Of a stretch of 64,000 bases of DNA, positions 49,434-59,204 are shown one piece after another (position 1 is the stretch's first letter; each line of letters opens with the position of its first letter). Made by a program: the position numbers and the translations under genes. The notes under the pieces are model-generated. The model made no database searches, was not told where the DNA came from, and saw nothing but the letters and a program-made list of their open reading frames with translations. Origin of the DNA: Cellulomonas uda (GTDB taxonomy: Bacteria > Actinomycetota > Actinomycetes > Actinomycetales > Cellulomonadaceae); assembly GCF_006538705.1 (NCBI RefSeq), contig NZ_BJLP01000001.1:62001-126000 (forward strand), given 5' to 3'.

Positions 49434-50309
49434 TCAGCGGCTGAGGTCGACTGCCGTCGAGTCCGCGGCCCACGACGCGAGCAGGCGCAACCGCTCGGCT
49501 GAGGGTGATCCGGGCTCGGCGGTGTAGACCATGAGCACCTGACCGGGTTCGGCGGTGATGGCCAGTTCCTCGTAGGCCAGCACAAGGTCGCCGACGACGG
49601 GGTGGTGGAATCGCTTGGTCCCCGCGCCGTGCGAGCGCACGTCGTGCGCTCCCCACAACCGGCGGAAGGTGTCGCTGCGGGTCGAGAGCTCTCCCACGAG
49701 GTCTTGCAGGCCCTTGTCGTGGGGGTCGCGGCCGGCCTCGGCGCGCATGATCGCGACGCACATCTCGGCGAACAGGTCCCAGTCCGGGTAGAAGTCGTGC
49801 GCCGCCGGATCGAGGAACTGGAACCGAGCGAGGTTGGGGGTGCGTCCGCCGTCGCCGATGACGGGGGAGTAGAAGGCCCGTCCGAGCTCGTTCGTCGCGA
49901 GCAGGTCCTGGCGCTGGTCGCGGACGAACGCGACTCCGTCGGTGATCGCCGACAACGCCCATTGCAGGCTGGGGCGCGGCTGTGCCGGCCGGGCGGCGCG
50001 GCGGCGGGCGCGCCCGGAGGACGGGATGCCGTCGGCGGCGCGGGCAAGGTCGAACAGGTGGGCCCGTTCGGTGTCGTCGAGCTGGAGCGCGCGGGAGACC
50101 GCGTCCAGCACGGACGCGGAGGCGCCGGCGATCGCGCCGCGCTCGAGCTTGGCGTAGTACTCCACGCTGACTCCGGCCAGGGCCGCGACCTCGCTGCGGC
50201 GCAGGCCGGGCACCCGGCGGTTGGCGCCGCCGATGACGCCGGCAGCCTCCGGGGTCACCTTTGCTCGCCGTGTCATGAGGAACTCGCGCACGTCCGCTCG
50301 GTTGTCCAT
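49434..50309 (-). CDS. XRE-HTH regulator with MmyB/MltR-type ligand domain
   Basis: This 291-residue regulator has an N-terminal XRE helix-turn-helix (VPGLRRSEVAALAGVSVEYYAKLERG as pattern) and a C-terminal MmyB-like PAS-type ligand domain (DLLATNELGRAFYSP, FLDPAAHDFYPDW, HDVRSHGAGTKRFHHPVVGDLVL as pattern). Members often control adjacent short-chain or aldo/keto reductase genes. It is divergent from the MFS gene, with a large palindrome between. ATG 50307-50309 is preferred. Confidence 0.9.
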   Translation of the reverse strand: MDNRADVREFLMTRRAKVTPEAAGVIGGANRRVPGLRRSEVAALAGVSVEYYAKLERGAIAGASASVLDAVSRALQLDDTERAHLFDLARAADGIPSSGRARRRAARPAQPRPSLQWALSAITDGVAFVRDQRQDLLATNELGRAFYSPVIGDGGRTPNLARFQFLDPAAHDFYPDWDLFAEMCVAIMRAEAGRDPHDKGLQDLVGELSTRSDTFRRLWGAHDVRSHGAGTKRFHHPVVGDLVLAYEELAITAEPGQVLMVYTAEPGSPSAERLRLLASWAADSTAVDLSR

Positions 50310-50352
50310 GCCCACGACCGTAGGCCGACCAGGTGCAATGAGGGAGACCAGG

Positions 50353-50383
50353 ATGAGGGGTGTACCGCCGGTACACCCCTCAT
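50353..50383. promoter_or_regulatory. 31-bp operator with 14-base arms
   Basis: ATGAGGGGTGTACC and its exact complement GGTACACCCCTCAT flank GCC. It lies between the XRE regulator and the MFS gene that starts the redox cluster, and is the probable regulator site. Confidence 0.8.
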
Positions 50384-50425
50384 CAGGGACTCCCCGAGCG
50401 TGCCGGACCCGCGTTGTCTAGGGAC

Positions 50426-51670
50426 ATGCCCTCTTCCACCTCGATCTCCACGAGCGTGCGCCGCTACCTGCCGGCGCTGCTCCTGCTGCTGACGGTGTTC
50501 GGCCCGATCTCGATGGACCTCTACCTGCCCGCACTGCCCGCGCTCACGAGCGAGCTGGGGGCGGTGACCTCGACCGCGCAGCTCACGGTGACCGCGTGCC
50601 TGGTCGGTCTCGCATTGGGCCAGCTGGTCGCTGGGCCGCTGTCCGACCGGTACGGGCGCCGTGGCGTACTCCTCATCGGGATCGTCGCCTACGTCGCGAC
50701 ATCGCTGCTGTGCGCGATCAGCCCGAGCGTCGAGCTGCTCGTCGGCGCCCGCCTCGTGCAGGGCCTGGCCGGCGGTGTCGGCATCGTCATCGCCCAGGCC
50801 GCGGGCCGCGACGTCTTCACCGGGGAGCGGCTGCTGCGCTTCTACGGCCAGCTCACCGTGATCGGCGGCCTCGCCGCCGTGGTCGGGCCGCTGCTCGGCG
50901 GCTGGCTCACCACGATGACCGACTGGAGGGGCCTGTATGTTTTTCTCTCGGTCGTCGGCGCACTGCTGTTGCTCATCGCCCTGACCCTGTTCCCCGAGAC
51001 CCTCCCGGCCCAGCAGCGCACCTCGGGCGGCTTCGCTCGCACCGCCCGCGACTACCGGCTGCTGCTGTCCGACCGGACATACCTCGGCGCGGTCCTCAGC
51101 CAAGGGTTCGTCTACGCCGCGCTATTCGCCTACCTCGCCGGCGCCACCTACGTCCTGCAGGGCATCTACGGCCTGTCACCGCAGGGCTACGCGCTGGCGT
51201 TCGGCCTCAACTCGGCCGGCTTCATGGTTGCCGGACACCTCGCCGCCCGCGCGGCCCAGCGCTGGGGCAACCACGCCACGGTGCTCGCCGGCACCGCCCT
51301 GGCCGGGCTTGGAGCGGCGGGCCTGCTGCTCGCCGGGCTGACCCACGTCCCGGTCGGGGTCGTGATCGTCTCTCTGTTCGTCCTGGCGTGCGGTGTCGCG
51401 TTCTCCTCACCGCCCGCCACCACCCTCGCCCTGGCCGGTTACCCGCAGATCGCCGGAACCGCCTCGTCCCTGCTCGGCATGGTCCGCTTCGGCTTCGGCG
51501 GCGTGGCCGCCCCGCTGGTCGGCGTCGCCGGTGCCGCGAGCATCCTGCCGCTGGGCGTCGTCACCCTCACCTGCCTCGCCCTGGCCGCCGGCACGTTCCT
51601 GGCCCTGACCGCCCGCACCCGACCGGTGCGGGAGACCGTCCCCGACGCTGTGCTCGTCGCACAGCACTGA
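50426..51670 (+). CDS. MFS multidrug exporter (Bcr/CflA-like)
   Basis: This 414-residue protein has 12 membrane helices of the DHA1 drug exporter family: PISMDLYLPALPAL in helix 1, motif A GPLSDRYGRRGVL, and helix 5 motif C (VVGPLLGGWL). It starts the operon-like gene row, 25 bases before the alcohol dehydrogenase. The XRE operator is upstream. Substrate not predictable. Confidence 0.9.
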   Translation: MPSSTSISTSVRRYLPALLLLLTVFGPISMDLYLPALPALTSELGAVTSTAQLTVTACLVGLALGQLVAGPLSDRYGRRGVLLIGIVAYVATSLLCAISPSVELLVGARLVQGLAGGVGIVIAQAAGRDVFTGERLLRFYGQLTVIGGLAAVVGPLLGGWLTTMTDWRGLYVFLSVVGALLLLIALTLFPETLPAQQRTSGGFARTARDYRLLLSDRTYLGAVLSQGFVYAALFAYLAGATYVLQGIYGLSPQGYALAFGLNSAGFMVAGHLAARAAQRWGNHATVLAGTALAGLGAAGLLLAGLTHVPVGVVIVSLFVLACGVAFSSPPATTLALAGYPQIAGTASSLLGMVRFGFGGVAAPLVGVAGAASILPLGVVTLTCLALAAGTFLALTARTRPVRETVPDAVLVAQH

Positions 51671-51695
51671 GACCCCTCGAGAAAGGCACCACACC

Positions 51696-52715
51696 ATGCG
51701 TGCTGTCGTCATGTACGCCCCGGGCGACGTCCGGGTCGACCAGACCGAGCGCCCGACGATCGTCGAGCCGACCGACGCGATCATCAAGCTCGCCGCGACC
51801 TGCATCTGCGGGTCCGACCTGTGGCCCTACCGCGGGGCCGACGACGTCGACCATCAGCCGATGGGCCACGAGTACGCAGGCGTCGTCGACGAGGTCGGCT
51901 CGGCCGTCGAGAACATCAAGGTCGGCGACTTCGTCGTCGGCTCGTTCTTCTCCTCGGACAACACCTGCGAGATCTGCCAGGCCGGCTACCAGTCCCACTG
52001 CGTGCACCGCGGCCCCGGCGCCGTCCCCGGCGCGCAGGCCGACTACGCGCGGATTCCGCACGCCGACGGCACCCTCGTCGCCACCCCCGGCCAGCCCGCC
52101 GCGGAGCTGATCCCGTCCCTGCTGGCCGCCTCCGACGTCCTCGGTACCGGGTGGTTCGCGGCCGTGGCCGCCGAGGTCGGGCCGGGCAAGACGGTCGCCG
52201 TCGTCGGCGACGGCGCCGTCGGGCTGCTCGGCGTGCTCGCCGCCAAGCAGCTCGGCGCCGAGCGGATCATCGCGATGTCCCGCCACGCCGACCGCCAGGC
52301 ACTGGCGCGCGAGTTCGGTGCCACCGACATCGTCGAGGAGCGCGGCGATGCCGGCGTTGCCGCCATCAAGGCACTCACCGACGGGCTCGGCGCGCACTCG
52401 ACCATCGAGGCCGTCGGCACCCAGGAGTCCATGATGCAGGCCATCCGGGCCACCCGCGCCGGCGGTCACGTCGGCTACGTCGGCGTATCCCACGACGTCG
52501 AGCTACCCGGCCAGGAGCTGTTCTTCTCCGGTGTGCACCTCCACGGAGGCCCCGCCCCGGTGCGCCGGTTCTTGCCGGACCTGATCCAGCTGATCTGGGA
52601 CCGCCAGATCGACCCGGGCAAGGTCTTCGACCTGACCCTGCCGATCGAGCAGGCCGCCGACGGCTACAAGGCCATGGACGAGCGGCGCGCCACCAAGGTC
52701 CTGCTCACCGTCTAG
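51696..52715 (+). CDS. Zinc-dependent alcohol dehydrogenase family protein
   Basis: This 339-residue medium-chain dehydrogenase has catalytic zinc ligands in TCICGSDLW (Cys) and MGHEYAGVV (His, Glu), a structural Cys lobe NTCEICQAGYQSHC and the NAD(P) motif VVGDGAVGLLGV. It resembles enzymes for quinones or sorbitol/threonine. It is part of the redox cluster. Confidence 0.9.
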   Translation: MRAVVMYAPGDVRVDQTERPTIVEPTDAIIKLAATCICGSDLWPYRGADDVDHQPMGHEYAGVVDEVGSAVENIKVGDFVVGSFFSSDNTCEICQAGYQSHCVHRGPGAVPGAQADYARIPHADGTLVATPGQPAAELIPSLLAASDVLGTGWFAAVAAEVGPGKTVAVVGDGAVGLLGVLAAKQLGAERIIAMSRHADRQALAREFGATDIVEERGDAGVAAIKALTDGLGAHSTIEAVGTQESMMQAIRATRAGGHVGYVGVSHDVELPGQELFFSGVHLHGGPAPVRRFLPDLIQLIWDRQIDPGKVFDLTLPIEQAADGYKAMDERRATKVLLTV

Positions 52716-52747
52716 GTCCCGCGGTGGGGCGCGAAACAGGTCACCTC

Positions 52748-53260
52748 GTGCGACAACTCGCAACAATGCTCGTCCTCGCCTTGGCGCTGTCCGGATGCGC
52801 ATCCGCGACCACCAGCCGGCGCCCCACTGCGGACCAGACCGCCGCAGGCGCGGCCACAACCCCCACCGCGTCACGAACGGAGTCCGCCATGCCCTCCTCG
52901 AGCACGGTCGTGCGCCTCAGCTCCACCGCCGGGCACATCGACGTCACCCTCGACCCGAGCAGCACCGCCGGGCAAGACCTGCTGTCGATGCTGCCGATCA
53001 GCCTCACCTTCGAGGACTTCGCCGGCCGGGAGAAGATCGCCTACCCGCCGCGCACCATCGACGTCACCGGCGAACCTGCCTCCAGCGCAGGTGCCGGCGA
53101 CCTGGCGATCTACGTCCCTTGGGGCAACCTCGCCCTCTTCTACGAGGGTGAGCGCGGCACCCCGACCGGCGACCTCGTACGCCTGGGCCACTTCGACGCC
53201 ACCGAACGGCAGCTCGCCGTCCTCGAGGCCGGCCCCGTGACCGTCGACGTCGTCGAGTGA
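52748..53260 (+). CDS. Cyclophilin-like fold lipoprotein
   Basis: This 170-residue protein has a signal with lipobox LALSGC and then a beta-barrel resembling the cyclophilin-like fold (LPISLTFEDFAGREKIAYPP, AIYVPWGNLALFYEG, LGHFD). No peptidyl-prolyl isomerase residues can be confirmed. GTG 52748 is the start. Such genes often sit beside aldo/keto reductases and cupins. Confidence 0.8.
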   Translation: MRQLATMLVLALALSGCASATTSRRPTADQTAAGAATTPTASRTESAMPSSSTVVRLSSTAGHIDVTLDPSSTAGQDLLSMLPISLTFEDFAGREKIAYPPRTIDVTGEPASSAGAGDLAIYVPWGNLALFYEGERGTPTGDLVRLGHFDATERQLAVLEAGPVTVDVVE

Positions 53261-53282
53261 CCACCGATCTGGAGGGTTGGAC

Positions 53283-53651
53283 ATGACCACCTGGACACCT
53301 GAGGACCTGAGCGCCCTGGGCGGCGCGTCCGAGATCACCATCGCGACCGAACGACCCGACACCACCACCCGGCGCCCGGTGCCGATCTGGGTCGTGCGCG
53401 TAGGCGACGACCTGTTCATCCGCTCCTACAACGGTCCCGCCGGCTCCTGGTACCGCCAGATCCTCGCCAACCCCTACGCGCACATCACCGAGCACGGCGC
53501 CCACGTGCGCGTTCGCCTCGAGCACGTCGGCACTGCGGCGACCGGGGTCGACGAGGCCTACTGGGCCAAGTACGGACGCGGGAGCTACGGCGCGGCCATG
53601 ACCACGCCCGAGGCCGCAGCGACCACCCTGCGCCTGCACCCGGCACCTTGA
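53283..53651 (+). CDS. DUF2255 protein
   Basis: This 122-residue protein matches DUF2255: PVPIWVVRVGDDLFIRSYNG and SWYRQILANPYAHI, ending with W-x-K-Y-G-R-G. It is probably a small flavin- or F420-related barrel, but its role is unknown. ATG 53283 follows GGAGGG. Confidence 0.82.
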   Translation: MTTWTPEDLSALGGASEITIATERPDTTTRRPVPIWVVRVGDDLFIRSYNGPAGSWYRQILANPYAHITEHGAHVRVRLEHVGTAATGVDEAYWAKYGRGSYGAAMTTPEAAATTLRLHPAP

Positions 53652-53684
53652 ACAGCTCAGAGACCAGAGAACGGAGAAGCCCTC

Positions 53685-54662
53685 ATGCAGTACAAGAACC
53701 TCGGCCGCAGCGGCCTGAAGGTGTCCCGCCTCGCGCTGGGCACCATGAACTTCGGCGACGCGACCGACGAGACCGACAGCCACGCGATCCTCGACGACGC
53801 ACTCGCGGCCGGCATCAACTTCGTCGACACCGCCGACGTCTACGGCGGACCGCAGAAGCCCGACATGGAGAAGGGCTTCGGGACTTCCGAAGAGATCATC
53901 GGCCGGTGGCTGGCCCGCTCCGGGCGGCGCGACGACATCGTCCTCGCGACGAAGGTGTACCAGCCGATGGGAACCGGCCCCAACGACCGGCACCTGTCCG
54001 CGTTCCACATCCGCCGCGCCTGCGAGGCCAGCCTGCGACGCCTGCAGACCGACCACATCGACCTCTACCAGATGCACCACGTCGACCGGTCCACCCCCTG
54101 GGACGAGATCTGGCAGGCGATGGACCAGCTGATCCGCGAAGGCAAGATCACCTACGTCGGATCGAGCAACTTCGCCGGCTGGGACATCGCCACCGCCCAG
54201 GGCGCCGCCCAGCAGCGCCACCTGCTCGGGCTCGTCTCCGAGCAGTCCCTGTACAACCTCACCACCCGCACCCTCGAGCTCGAGGTCATCCCCGCACTGG
54301 ACTACCACGGCATCGGCCTGATCCCGTGGAGCCCACTGGCCGGCGGCCTGCTCGCCGGCGTGCTCGACGCACCCAGCGGCGGGCGCCGCGCCCAGCTCGG
54401 CGACCAGGTCACCCAGCTGCGACCCCAGCTCGAGGCATGGGAGCAGCTGTGCACCGACCTCGGCGAGAAGCCCGCCGACGTCGCGCTCGCCTGGCTCCTG
54501 CACCACCCCGCCGTCACAGCCACGATCATCGGACCACGCACCAGCGAGCAGTTGCACACCAACCTGCACGCACTCGACGTCACGCTCGACGCCGCCACCC
54601 TGCAGCGCCTGGACGACATCTGGCCCGGACCCGGTACGGCACCCCAGGCCTACGCCTGGTGA
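53685..54662 (+). CDS. Aldo/keto reductase
   Basis: This 325-residue enzyme has the AKR barrel with the catalytic set Asp in VDTADVYGG, Tyr in the same motif, Lys in LATKVY and His in YQMHHVDR. SSNFAGWDI and the C-terminal TIIGPRTSEQL bind NADPH. It reduces carbonyl compounds. It lies in the middle of the redox cluster. Confidence 0.93.
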   Translation: MQYKNLGRSGLKVSRLALGTMNFGDATDETDSHAILDDALAAGINFVDTADVYGGPQKPDMEKGFGTSEEIIGRWLARSGRRDDIVLATKVYQPMGTGPNDRHLSAFHIRRACEASLRRLQTDHIDLYQMHHVDRSTPWDEIWQAMDQLIREGKITYVGSSNFAGWDIATAQGAAQQRHLLGLVSEQSLYNLTTRTLELEVIPALDYHGIGLIPWSPLAGGLLAGVLDAPSGGRRAQLGDQVTQLRPQLEAWEQLCTDLGEKPADVALAWLLHHPAVTATIIGPRTSEQLHTNLHALDVTLDAATLQRLDDIWPGPGTAPQAYAW

Positions 54663-54688
54663 TCGCGCCCTGCACGAGAGGACTCGCC

Positions 54689-55099
54689 ATGCAGATCACC
54701 CGCAGCACCGTCGCGACCGTCAAGGGCCCGGCGGACTGGTTCACCGGCGACGTCTACATCGACGCCGTCGCCGCCGCACCGGCACCCTCGCGCGTGAGCG
54801 CAAGCCTGGTGCACTTCATGCCCGGGGCACGTACCCACTGGCACCGCCACCCGCTGAGCCAGACGGTCTTCGTCACCGAAGGCGTCGGGCTCTGCCAGCG
54901 CCGCGGCGGACCCGTCGAGGTCATCCGCCCCGGTGACCGCGTCCTGTTCGAGGCCGACGAGGAGCACTGGCACGGCGCCGCGCCCGACCGGCTCATGGTC
55001 CACGTCGCCATCAACGAGGGCGACGACGACCACGCCGTCGTCCAGTGGCTGGCTCCGGTGACCGACGAGGAGTACGCCGGGGCCCCGGCCGTCTCCTGA
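54689..55099 (+). CDS. Cupin domain protein
   Basis: This 136-residue protein is a cupin: FMPGARTHWHRHPLSQTVFVTEG has the HxH metal ligands and DEEHWHGAAPDR the second motif. Proteins of this type with aldo/keto reductases are often carboxymuconolactone-like cupins; the substrate is unknown. It precedes the second alcohol dehydrogenase by 46 bases. Confidence 0.88.
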   Translation: MQITRSTVATVKGPADWFTGDVYIDAVAAAPAPSRVSASLVHFMPGARTHWHRHPLSQTVFVTEGVGLCQRRGGPVEVIRPGDRVLFEADEEHWHGAAPDRLMVHVAINEGDDDHAVVQWLAPVTDEEYAGAPAVS

Positions 55100-55145
55100 C
55101 ACCCCTCCTCCACCCCCATCACCACCGAAGCAAGGAACAGCACCC

Positions 55146-56183
55146 ATGCGCGTCCACGCCTACGCCGCCCCGGCGGCCGGTCAGCCCCTCGCCCCCACGA
55201 CCGTCGAGCGTCGTGAGGTCGGCCCGAACGACGTCCTGATCACCATCGAGTACGCCGGCATCTGCCACTCCGACATCCACACCGTCAACGGCGACTGGGG
55301 CCCCCAGCCCTACCCCCTGACCCCCGGCCACGAGATCGTCGGCCTCGTCACCGAGGTCGGTCCCGAGGTCACCACCCACCAGGTCGGCGACCGCGTCGGC
55401 GTCGGCTGCATGGTCAACTCCTGCGGGCAGTGCGCCAACTGCACCCGCGGCGAGCAGCAGTTCTGCCTCAACGGCACCGTCTTCACCTACGGCTCGCCGG
55501 ACCGCGACGGCACCGTCACCCAGGGCGGCTACTCCACCCACGTCGTCGTCGACGCCAACTTCGTGCTGGCCGTGCCCGACGGCATCGACCCCGTCCAGGT
55601 CGCCCCGCTGCTCTGCGCCGGAGTCACCACCTACAACCCCCTCAAGCACTGGGGCGCCGGCCCCGGCAAGAAGGTCGCCGTCGTCGGCCTCGGCGGGCTC
55701 GGCCACATGGCCGTCAAGCTCGCCCACGCCATGGGCGCCGAGGTCACGGTCCTCTCGCAGTCCCTCAAGAAGCAGGAAGACGGTCTGCGCCTGGGCGCCG
55801 ACCACTACTACGCCACCTCGGACCCCGAGACCTTCACCACCCTGGCGGGAACGTTCGACATCATCATCAACACCGTGAGCGCCGACCTCGACGCCAACGC
55901 GTTCATCGGCCTGCTCGACCTGCACGGCGCCATGGTCAACGTCGGCGCCGCGCCCGGCCCCATGCCCGTCAACGGCGCGCTGCTCGCAGGGCACAAGTCG
56001 TTCACCGGCTCCATGATCGGCGGCATCCCGATCACCCAAGACATGCTCGACTTCTGCGGCGAACACGGCATCGGCGCCGAGGTCGAGGTCATCCCCGCCT
56101 CCCAGATCAACGAGGCCTACCAGCGCGTCCTGGCCTCCGACGTCCGCTACCGCTTCGTCATCGACGCCGCGACTCTCAGCTAG
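55146..56183 (+). CDS. NAD(P)-dependent alcohol dehydrogenase (zinc, YahK/CAD-like)
   Basis: This 345-residue zinc dehydrogenase has GICHSDIH and TPGHEIVG for catalytic zinc, the full structural lobe NSCGQCANCTRGEQQFC and GLGGLGHMAVKLAHAMG for the cofactor. It resembles cinnamyl-alcohol/aldehyde reductases (YahK type). It ends the cluster before a strong terminator. Confidence 0.93.
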   Translation: MRVHAYAAPAAGQPLAPTTVERREVGPNDVLITIEYAGICHSDIHTVNGDWGPQPYPLTPGHEIVGLVTEVGPEVTTHQVGDRVGVGCMVNSCGQCANCTRGEQQFCLNGTVFTYGSPDRDGTVTQGGYSTHVVVDANFVLAVPDGIDPVQVAPLLCAGVTTYNPLKHWGAGPGKKVAVVGLGGLGHMAVKLAHAMGAEVTVLSQSLKKQEDGLRLGADHYYATSDPETFTTLAGTFDIIINTVSADLDANAFIGLLDLHGAMVNVGAAPGPMPVNGALLAGHKSFTGSMIGGIPITQDMLDFCGEHGIGAEVEVIPASQINEAYQRVLASDVRYRFVIDAATLS

Positions 56184-56201
56184 CGCCCACCGTCCGACGA
56201 C

Positions 56202-56237
56202 CGAGCAGCCCTCGCCGCAGCCGGCGAGGGCTGCTCG
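56202..56237. terminator. Strong stem-loop terminator after the redox cluster
   Basis: CGAGCAGCCCTCGCCG and its complement form a 16-bp stem with a four-base loop CAGC. Confidence 0.85.
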
Positions 56238-56321
56238 CGTCTGAGCTCCCACGCCGCTGGCGCTGCACCCCGCCGAGGGAAGCGCGCCCAGCCGGCGGCG
56301 CGCCTCTACTTCCCGAGCCCT

Positions 56322-56465
56322 CAGGCGCGTCTTCCCACGGGATCGGCCGGGCGCACTCGTGCGTGCGTGCGTGCCGAGCGATTCTGCGTCTCCCTGAGCC
56401 CTTGGACGTGTCTTCCCGGGGGATCGAGCTCTTCCGAGCGATCGGGACGTCTTCCCGAGGGATCA
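56322..56465 (+). repeat. Three degenerate CGTCTTCCC-N-GGGATC repeats
   Basis: Copies at 56327-56345, 56407-56425 and 56447-56464 share CGTCTTCCCxxGGGATC; the first two are also preceded by GAGCCCT. They lie in the gap upstream of the dnaK promoter and do not overlap the HAIR boxes. Confidence 0.6.
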
Positions 56466-56552
56466 CCTGCGTCTTACCGCCGGATTCAGCACCCCAACGG
56501 GGAGCCATCTGTCCGAGTTTCGCGCTGAGGGAATGGCGCGGCGGCGTCCGGA

Positions 56553-56573
56553 GTTGAGCCTGGCAGACTCAAG
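56553..56573 (+). promoter_or_regulatory. HAIR box 1 (HspR operator)
   Basis: GTTGAGC, seven bases, then ACTCAAG fits the HAIR consensus CTTGAGT-N7-ACTCAAG except at outer bases. HspR encoded at 60274 is the expected binder. Confidence 0.85.
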
Positions 56574-56616
56574 TTTGCTGGTTCGGACTTGCGGCGGCCC
56601 TGCGGTCGGATGCAAG

Positions 56617-56637
56617 GTTGAGCGCAGCGGACTCAAG
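56617..56637 (+). promoter_or_regulatory. HAIR box 2 (HspR operator)
   Basis: GTTGAGC, seven bases, then ACTCAAG, 64 bases after box 1 and 44 before the dnaK start. Confidence 0.85.
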
Positions 56638-56681
56638 AGCGTCCAGTGCACCAGCACCACGATCGAAAGAAGGCACCACAC

Positions 56682-58538
56682 ATGGCACGAGCAGTCGGCA
56701 TCGACCTGGGCACGACGAACTCCGTCGTCGCCGTCCTCGAGGGTGGCGAGCCCACGGTCATCGCCAACGCGGAGGGGTCGCGCACGACTCCGTCGGTCGT
56801 GGCGTTCTCGAAGACGGGCGAGGTGCTCGTCGGCGAGATCGCCAAGCGCCAGGCCGTCACCAACGTCGACCGCACGATCACGTCCGTCAAGCGCCACATG
56901 GGCACGGACTGGACCGTCGACATCGACGACAAGAAGTACACCGCGCAGGAGATCTCCGCGCGTGTGCTCGGCAAGCTCAAGCGTGACGCCGAGGCGTACC
57001 TGGGCGAGCCCGTCACGGAGGCCGTCATCACGGTCCCGGCGTACTTCAACGACGCCGAGCGCCAGGCCACCAAGGACGCCGGCGCCATCGCGGGCCTCAA
57101 CGTCCTGCGCATCATCAACGAGCCCACGGCGGCCGCGCTCGCGTACGGCCTGGAGAAGGGCAAGGAGGACGAGCTCATCCTCGTCTTCGACCTCGGCGGT
57201 GGCACGTTCGACGTGTCCCTCCTGGAGGTCGGCAAGGACGACGACGGCTTCTCGACGATCGAGGTCCGCGCGACGTCCGGTGACAACCGGCTCGGCGGTG
57301 ACGACTGGGACAACCGGATCGTCGACTTCCTGGTCACCGAGGTGAAGAACTCCTCGGGCGTGGACCTGTCGAAGGACAAGATCGCGCTGCAGCGTCTGCG
57401 TGAGGCGGCGGAGCAGGCCAAGAAGGAGCTCTCGTCGGCCACCAGCACCAACATCTCGCTGCAGTACCTGTCGATGAGCGAGAACGGCCCCATCCACCTG
57501 GACACCAAGCTCACGCGCGCGCAGTTCCAGCAGATGACGCAGGACCTGATCGACCGGACCAAGGCGCCGTTCCACGCGGTCATCCGCGACGCGGGCATCC
57601 AGCTGTCCGACATCGACCACGTCGTGCTCGTCGGCGGCTCGACCCGCATGCCCGCGGTCACCGAGGTCGTCAAGGAGCTCACGGGCGGCCGCGAGCCGAA
57701 CAAGGGCGTGAACCCCGACGAGGTCGTCGCCGTGGGTGCTGCGCTGCAGGCCGGTGTCATGAAGGGCGACCGCAAGGACGTCCTGCTGATCGACGTCACC
57801 CCGCTGAGCCTCGGCATCGAGACCAAGGGCGGCGTGATGACCAAGCTCATCGAGCGCAACACGGCCATCCCGACGAAGCGCTCGGAGATCTTCTCCACCG
57901 CGGAGGACAACCAGCCGTCGGTGCTCATCCAGGTGTTCCAGGGCGAGCGTGAGTTCGCGCGGGACAACAAGCCGCTGGGCACGTTCGAGCTGACGGGCAT
58001 CGCGCCGGCGCCGCGCGGGCTGCCGCAGATCGAGGTCACGTTCGACATCGACGCGAACGGCATCGTGCACGTGTCCGCCAAGGACCGCGGCACGGGCAAG
58101 GAGCAGTCGATGACGATCACCGGCGGCTCGGCCCTCCCCAAGGAGGACATCGAGCGCATGGTGCGCGAGGCTGAGGAGCACGCGGCGGAGGACAAGAAGC
58201 GCCGCGAGGACGCCGAGGCGCGCAACAGCGCCGAGCAGCTCGTCTACTCGACGGAGAAGCTGCTCGTCGACAACGCCGACAAGCTGCCCGAGGACGTCAA
58301 GACCGAGGTCCAGTCGAAGGTCGACGACCTGAAGAAGGCGCTCGAGGGCACCGACACCGACGCGGTGAAGTCCGCGACGGCGGCGCTGTCCACGTCCGCG
58401 CAGAAGATCGGTGAGGCCATCTACTCGCAGGCCCAGGCGGAGACCCCGGCCGACGCCCCGACGGGTGACGCGGGCTCGTCGTCCGACGACGACGTGGTCG
58501 ACGCCGAGATCGTCGACGACGAGGACGACAAGAAGTGA
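56682..58538 (+). CDS. dnaK: Chaperone DnaK (Hsp70)
   Basis: This 618-residue Hsp70 has the ATPase domain ([35 protein letters not shown], the phosphate 2 motif [15 protein letters not shown]), the substrate domain ([10 protein letters not shown]) and an acidic C-terminal tail. It folds proteins in the cytoplasm with GrpE and DnaJ encoded next to it. The AGAAGG site precedes the ATG by nine bases. Repressed by HspR through the two HAIR boxes upstream. Confidence 0.97.
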   Translation: MARAVGIDLGTTNSVVAVLEGGEPTVIANAEGSRTTPSVVAFSKTGEVLVGEIAKRQAVTNVDRTITSVKRHMGTDWTVDIDDKKYTAQEISARVLGKLKRDAEAYLGEPVTEAVITVPAYFNDAERQATKDAGAIAGLNVLRIINEPTAAALAYGLEKGKEDELILVFDLGGGTFDVSLLEVGKDDDGFSTIEVRATSGDNRLGGDDWDNRIVDFLVTEVKNSSGVDLSKDKIALQRLREAAEQAKKELSSATSTNISLQYLSMSENGPIHLDTKLTRAQFQQMTQDLIDRTKAPFHAVIRDAGIQLSDIDHVVLVGGSTRMPAVTEVVKELTGGREPNKGVNPDEVVAVGAALQAGVMKGDRKDVLLIDVTPLSLGIETKGGVMTKLIERNTAIPTKRSEIFSTAEDNQPSVLIQVFQGEREFARDNKPLGTFELTGIAPAPRGLPQIEVTFDIDANGIVHVSAKDRGTGKEQSMTITGGSALPKEDIERMVREAEEHAAEDKKRREDAEARNSAEQLVYSTEKLLVDNADKLPEDVKTEVQSKVDDLKKALEGTDTDAVKSATAALSTSAQKIGEAIYSQAQAETPADAPTGDAGSSSDDDVVDAEIVDDEDDKK

Positions 58539-59167
58539 CGGACCAGCCGACGACCCCCGGGCCCGAGCAGGGCCCGGGGGACACCCCCGAGAACGAGGCG
58601 CCCCGGTTCACGGACAAGCGCCGCATCGACCCGGAGACCGGCCAGGTGCGTGAGCCCACGCCCGAGGAGGCCGTGATCGCGGAGGCCGAGGCCGCCGCGG
58701 CCGGCGGTGGCGAGGTGTCGGACGCGCAGCGGCTGGCCGACGAGCGGCTCGAGGAGCTGCAGCGCGCCCAGGCGGCGCACTACAACCTCGAGCAGCAGTA
58801 CAACGCGTACGTGAAGCGCTCGAAGACCGAGGTGCTCGCCGCGCACGAGCGCGGTGTCGCGGCGGTCGCCGAGGCGCTCATCCCGGTGCTCGACGACATC
58901 GAGCTGGCCCGCCAGCACGGTGACCTCGCCGAGGGGCCGTTCGCGTCGATCGCCGAGAAGCTCGAGGCGACCCTCGGGCGGTTCGGCGTCGAGCGGTACG
59001 GCGCCGCGGGCGAGGAGTTCGACCCGGCGGTGCACGAGGCGCTCATGCACTCGCACTCGGCCGATGTGACGACGTCGACCGTGCAGATGGTCCTGCAGCC
59101 GGGCTACCGGACCAAGGACCGGGTGCTGCGCGCGGCACGCGTCGCGGTGGTGGACCCGGAGGCCTGA
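58535..59167 (+). CDS. grpE: Nucleotide exchange factor GrpE
   Basis: This 210-residue protein has a disordered acidic N terminus, a long helix ([22 protein letters not shown] as pattern) and the beta-domain [50 protein letters not shown], as pattern. It releases ADP from DnaK. The GTG overlaps the dnaK stop. Confidence 0.96.
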   Translation: MTDQPTTPGPEQGPGDTPENEAPRFTDKRRIDPETGQVREPTPEEAVIAEAEAAAAGGGEVSDAQRLADERLEELQRAQAAHYNLEQQYNAYVKRSKTEVLAAHERGVAAVAEALIPVLDDIELARQHGDLAEGPFASIAEKLEATLGRFGVERYGAAGEEFDPAVHEALMHSHSADVTTSTVQMVLQPGYRTKDRVLRAARVAVVDPEA

Positions 59168-59204
59168 CGACGAGCACGCACGACATCACGAGGAGGGAGG
59201 CGCC

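Larger units (their letters stand above)
56184..56681. other. Intergenic region before dnaK
   Basis: This 498-base gap holds the terminator at 56202, three 18-base CGTCTTCCC repeats and the two HAIR boxes of the dnaK promoter. No gene was seen. Confidence 0.85.
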
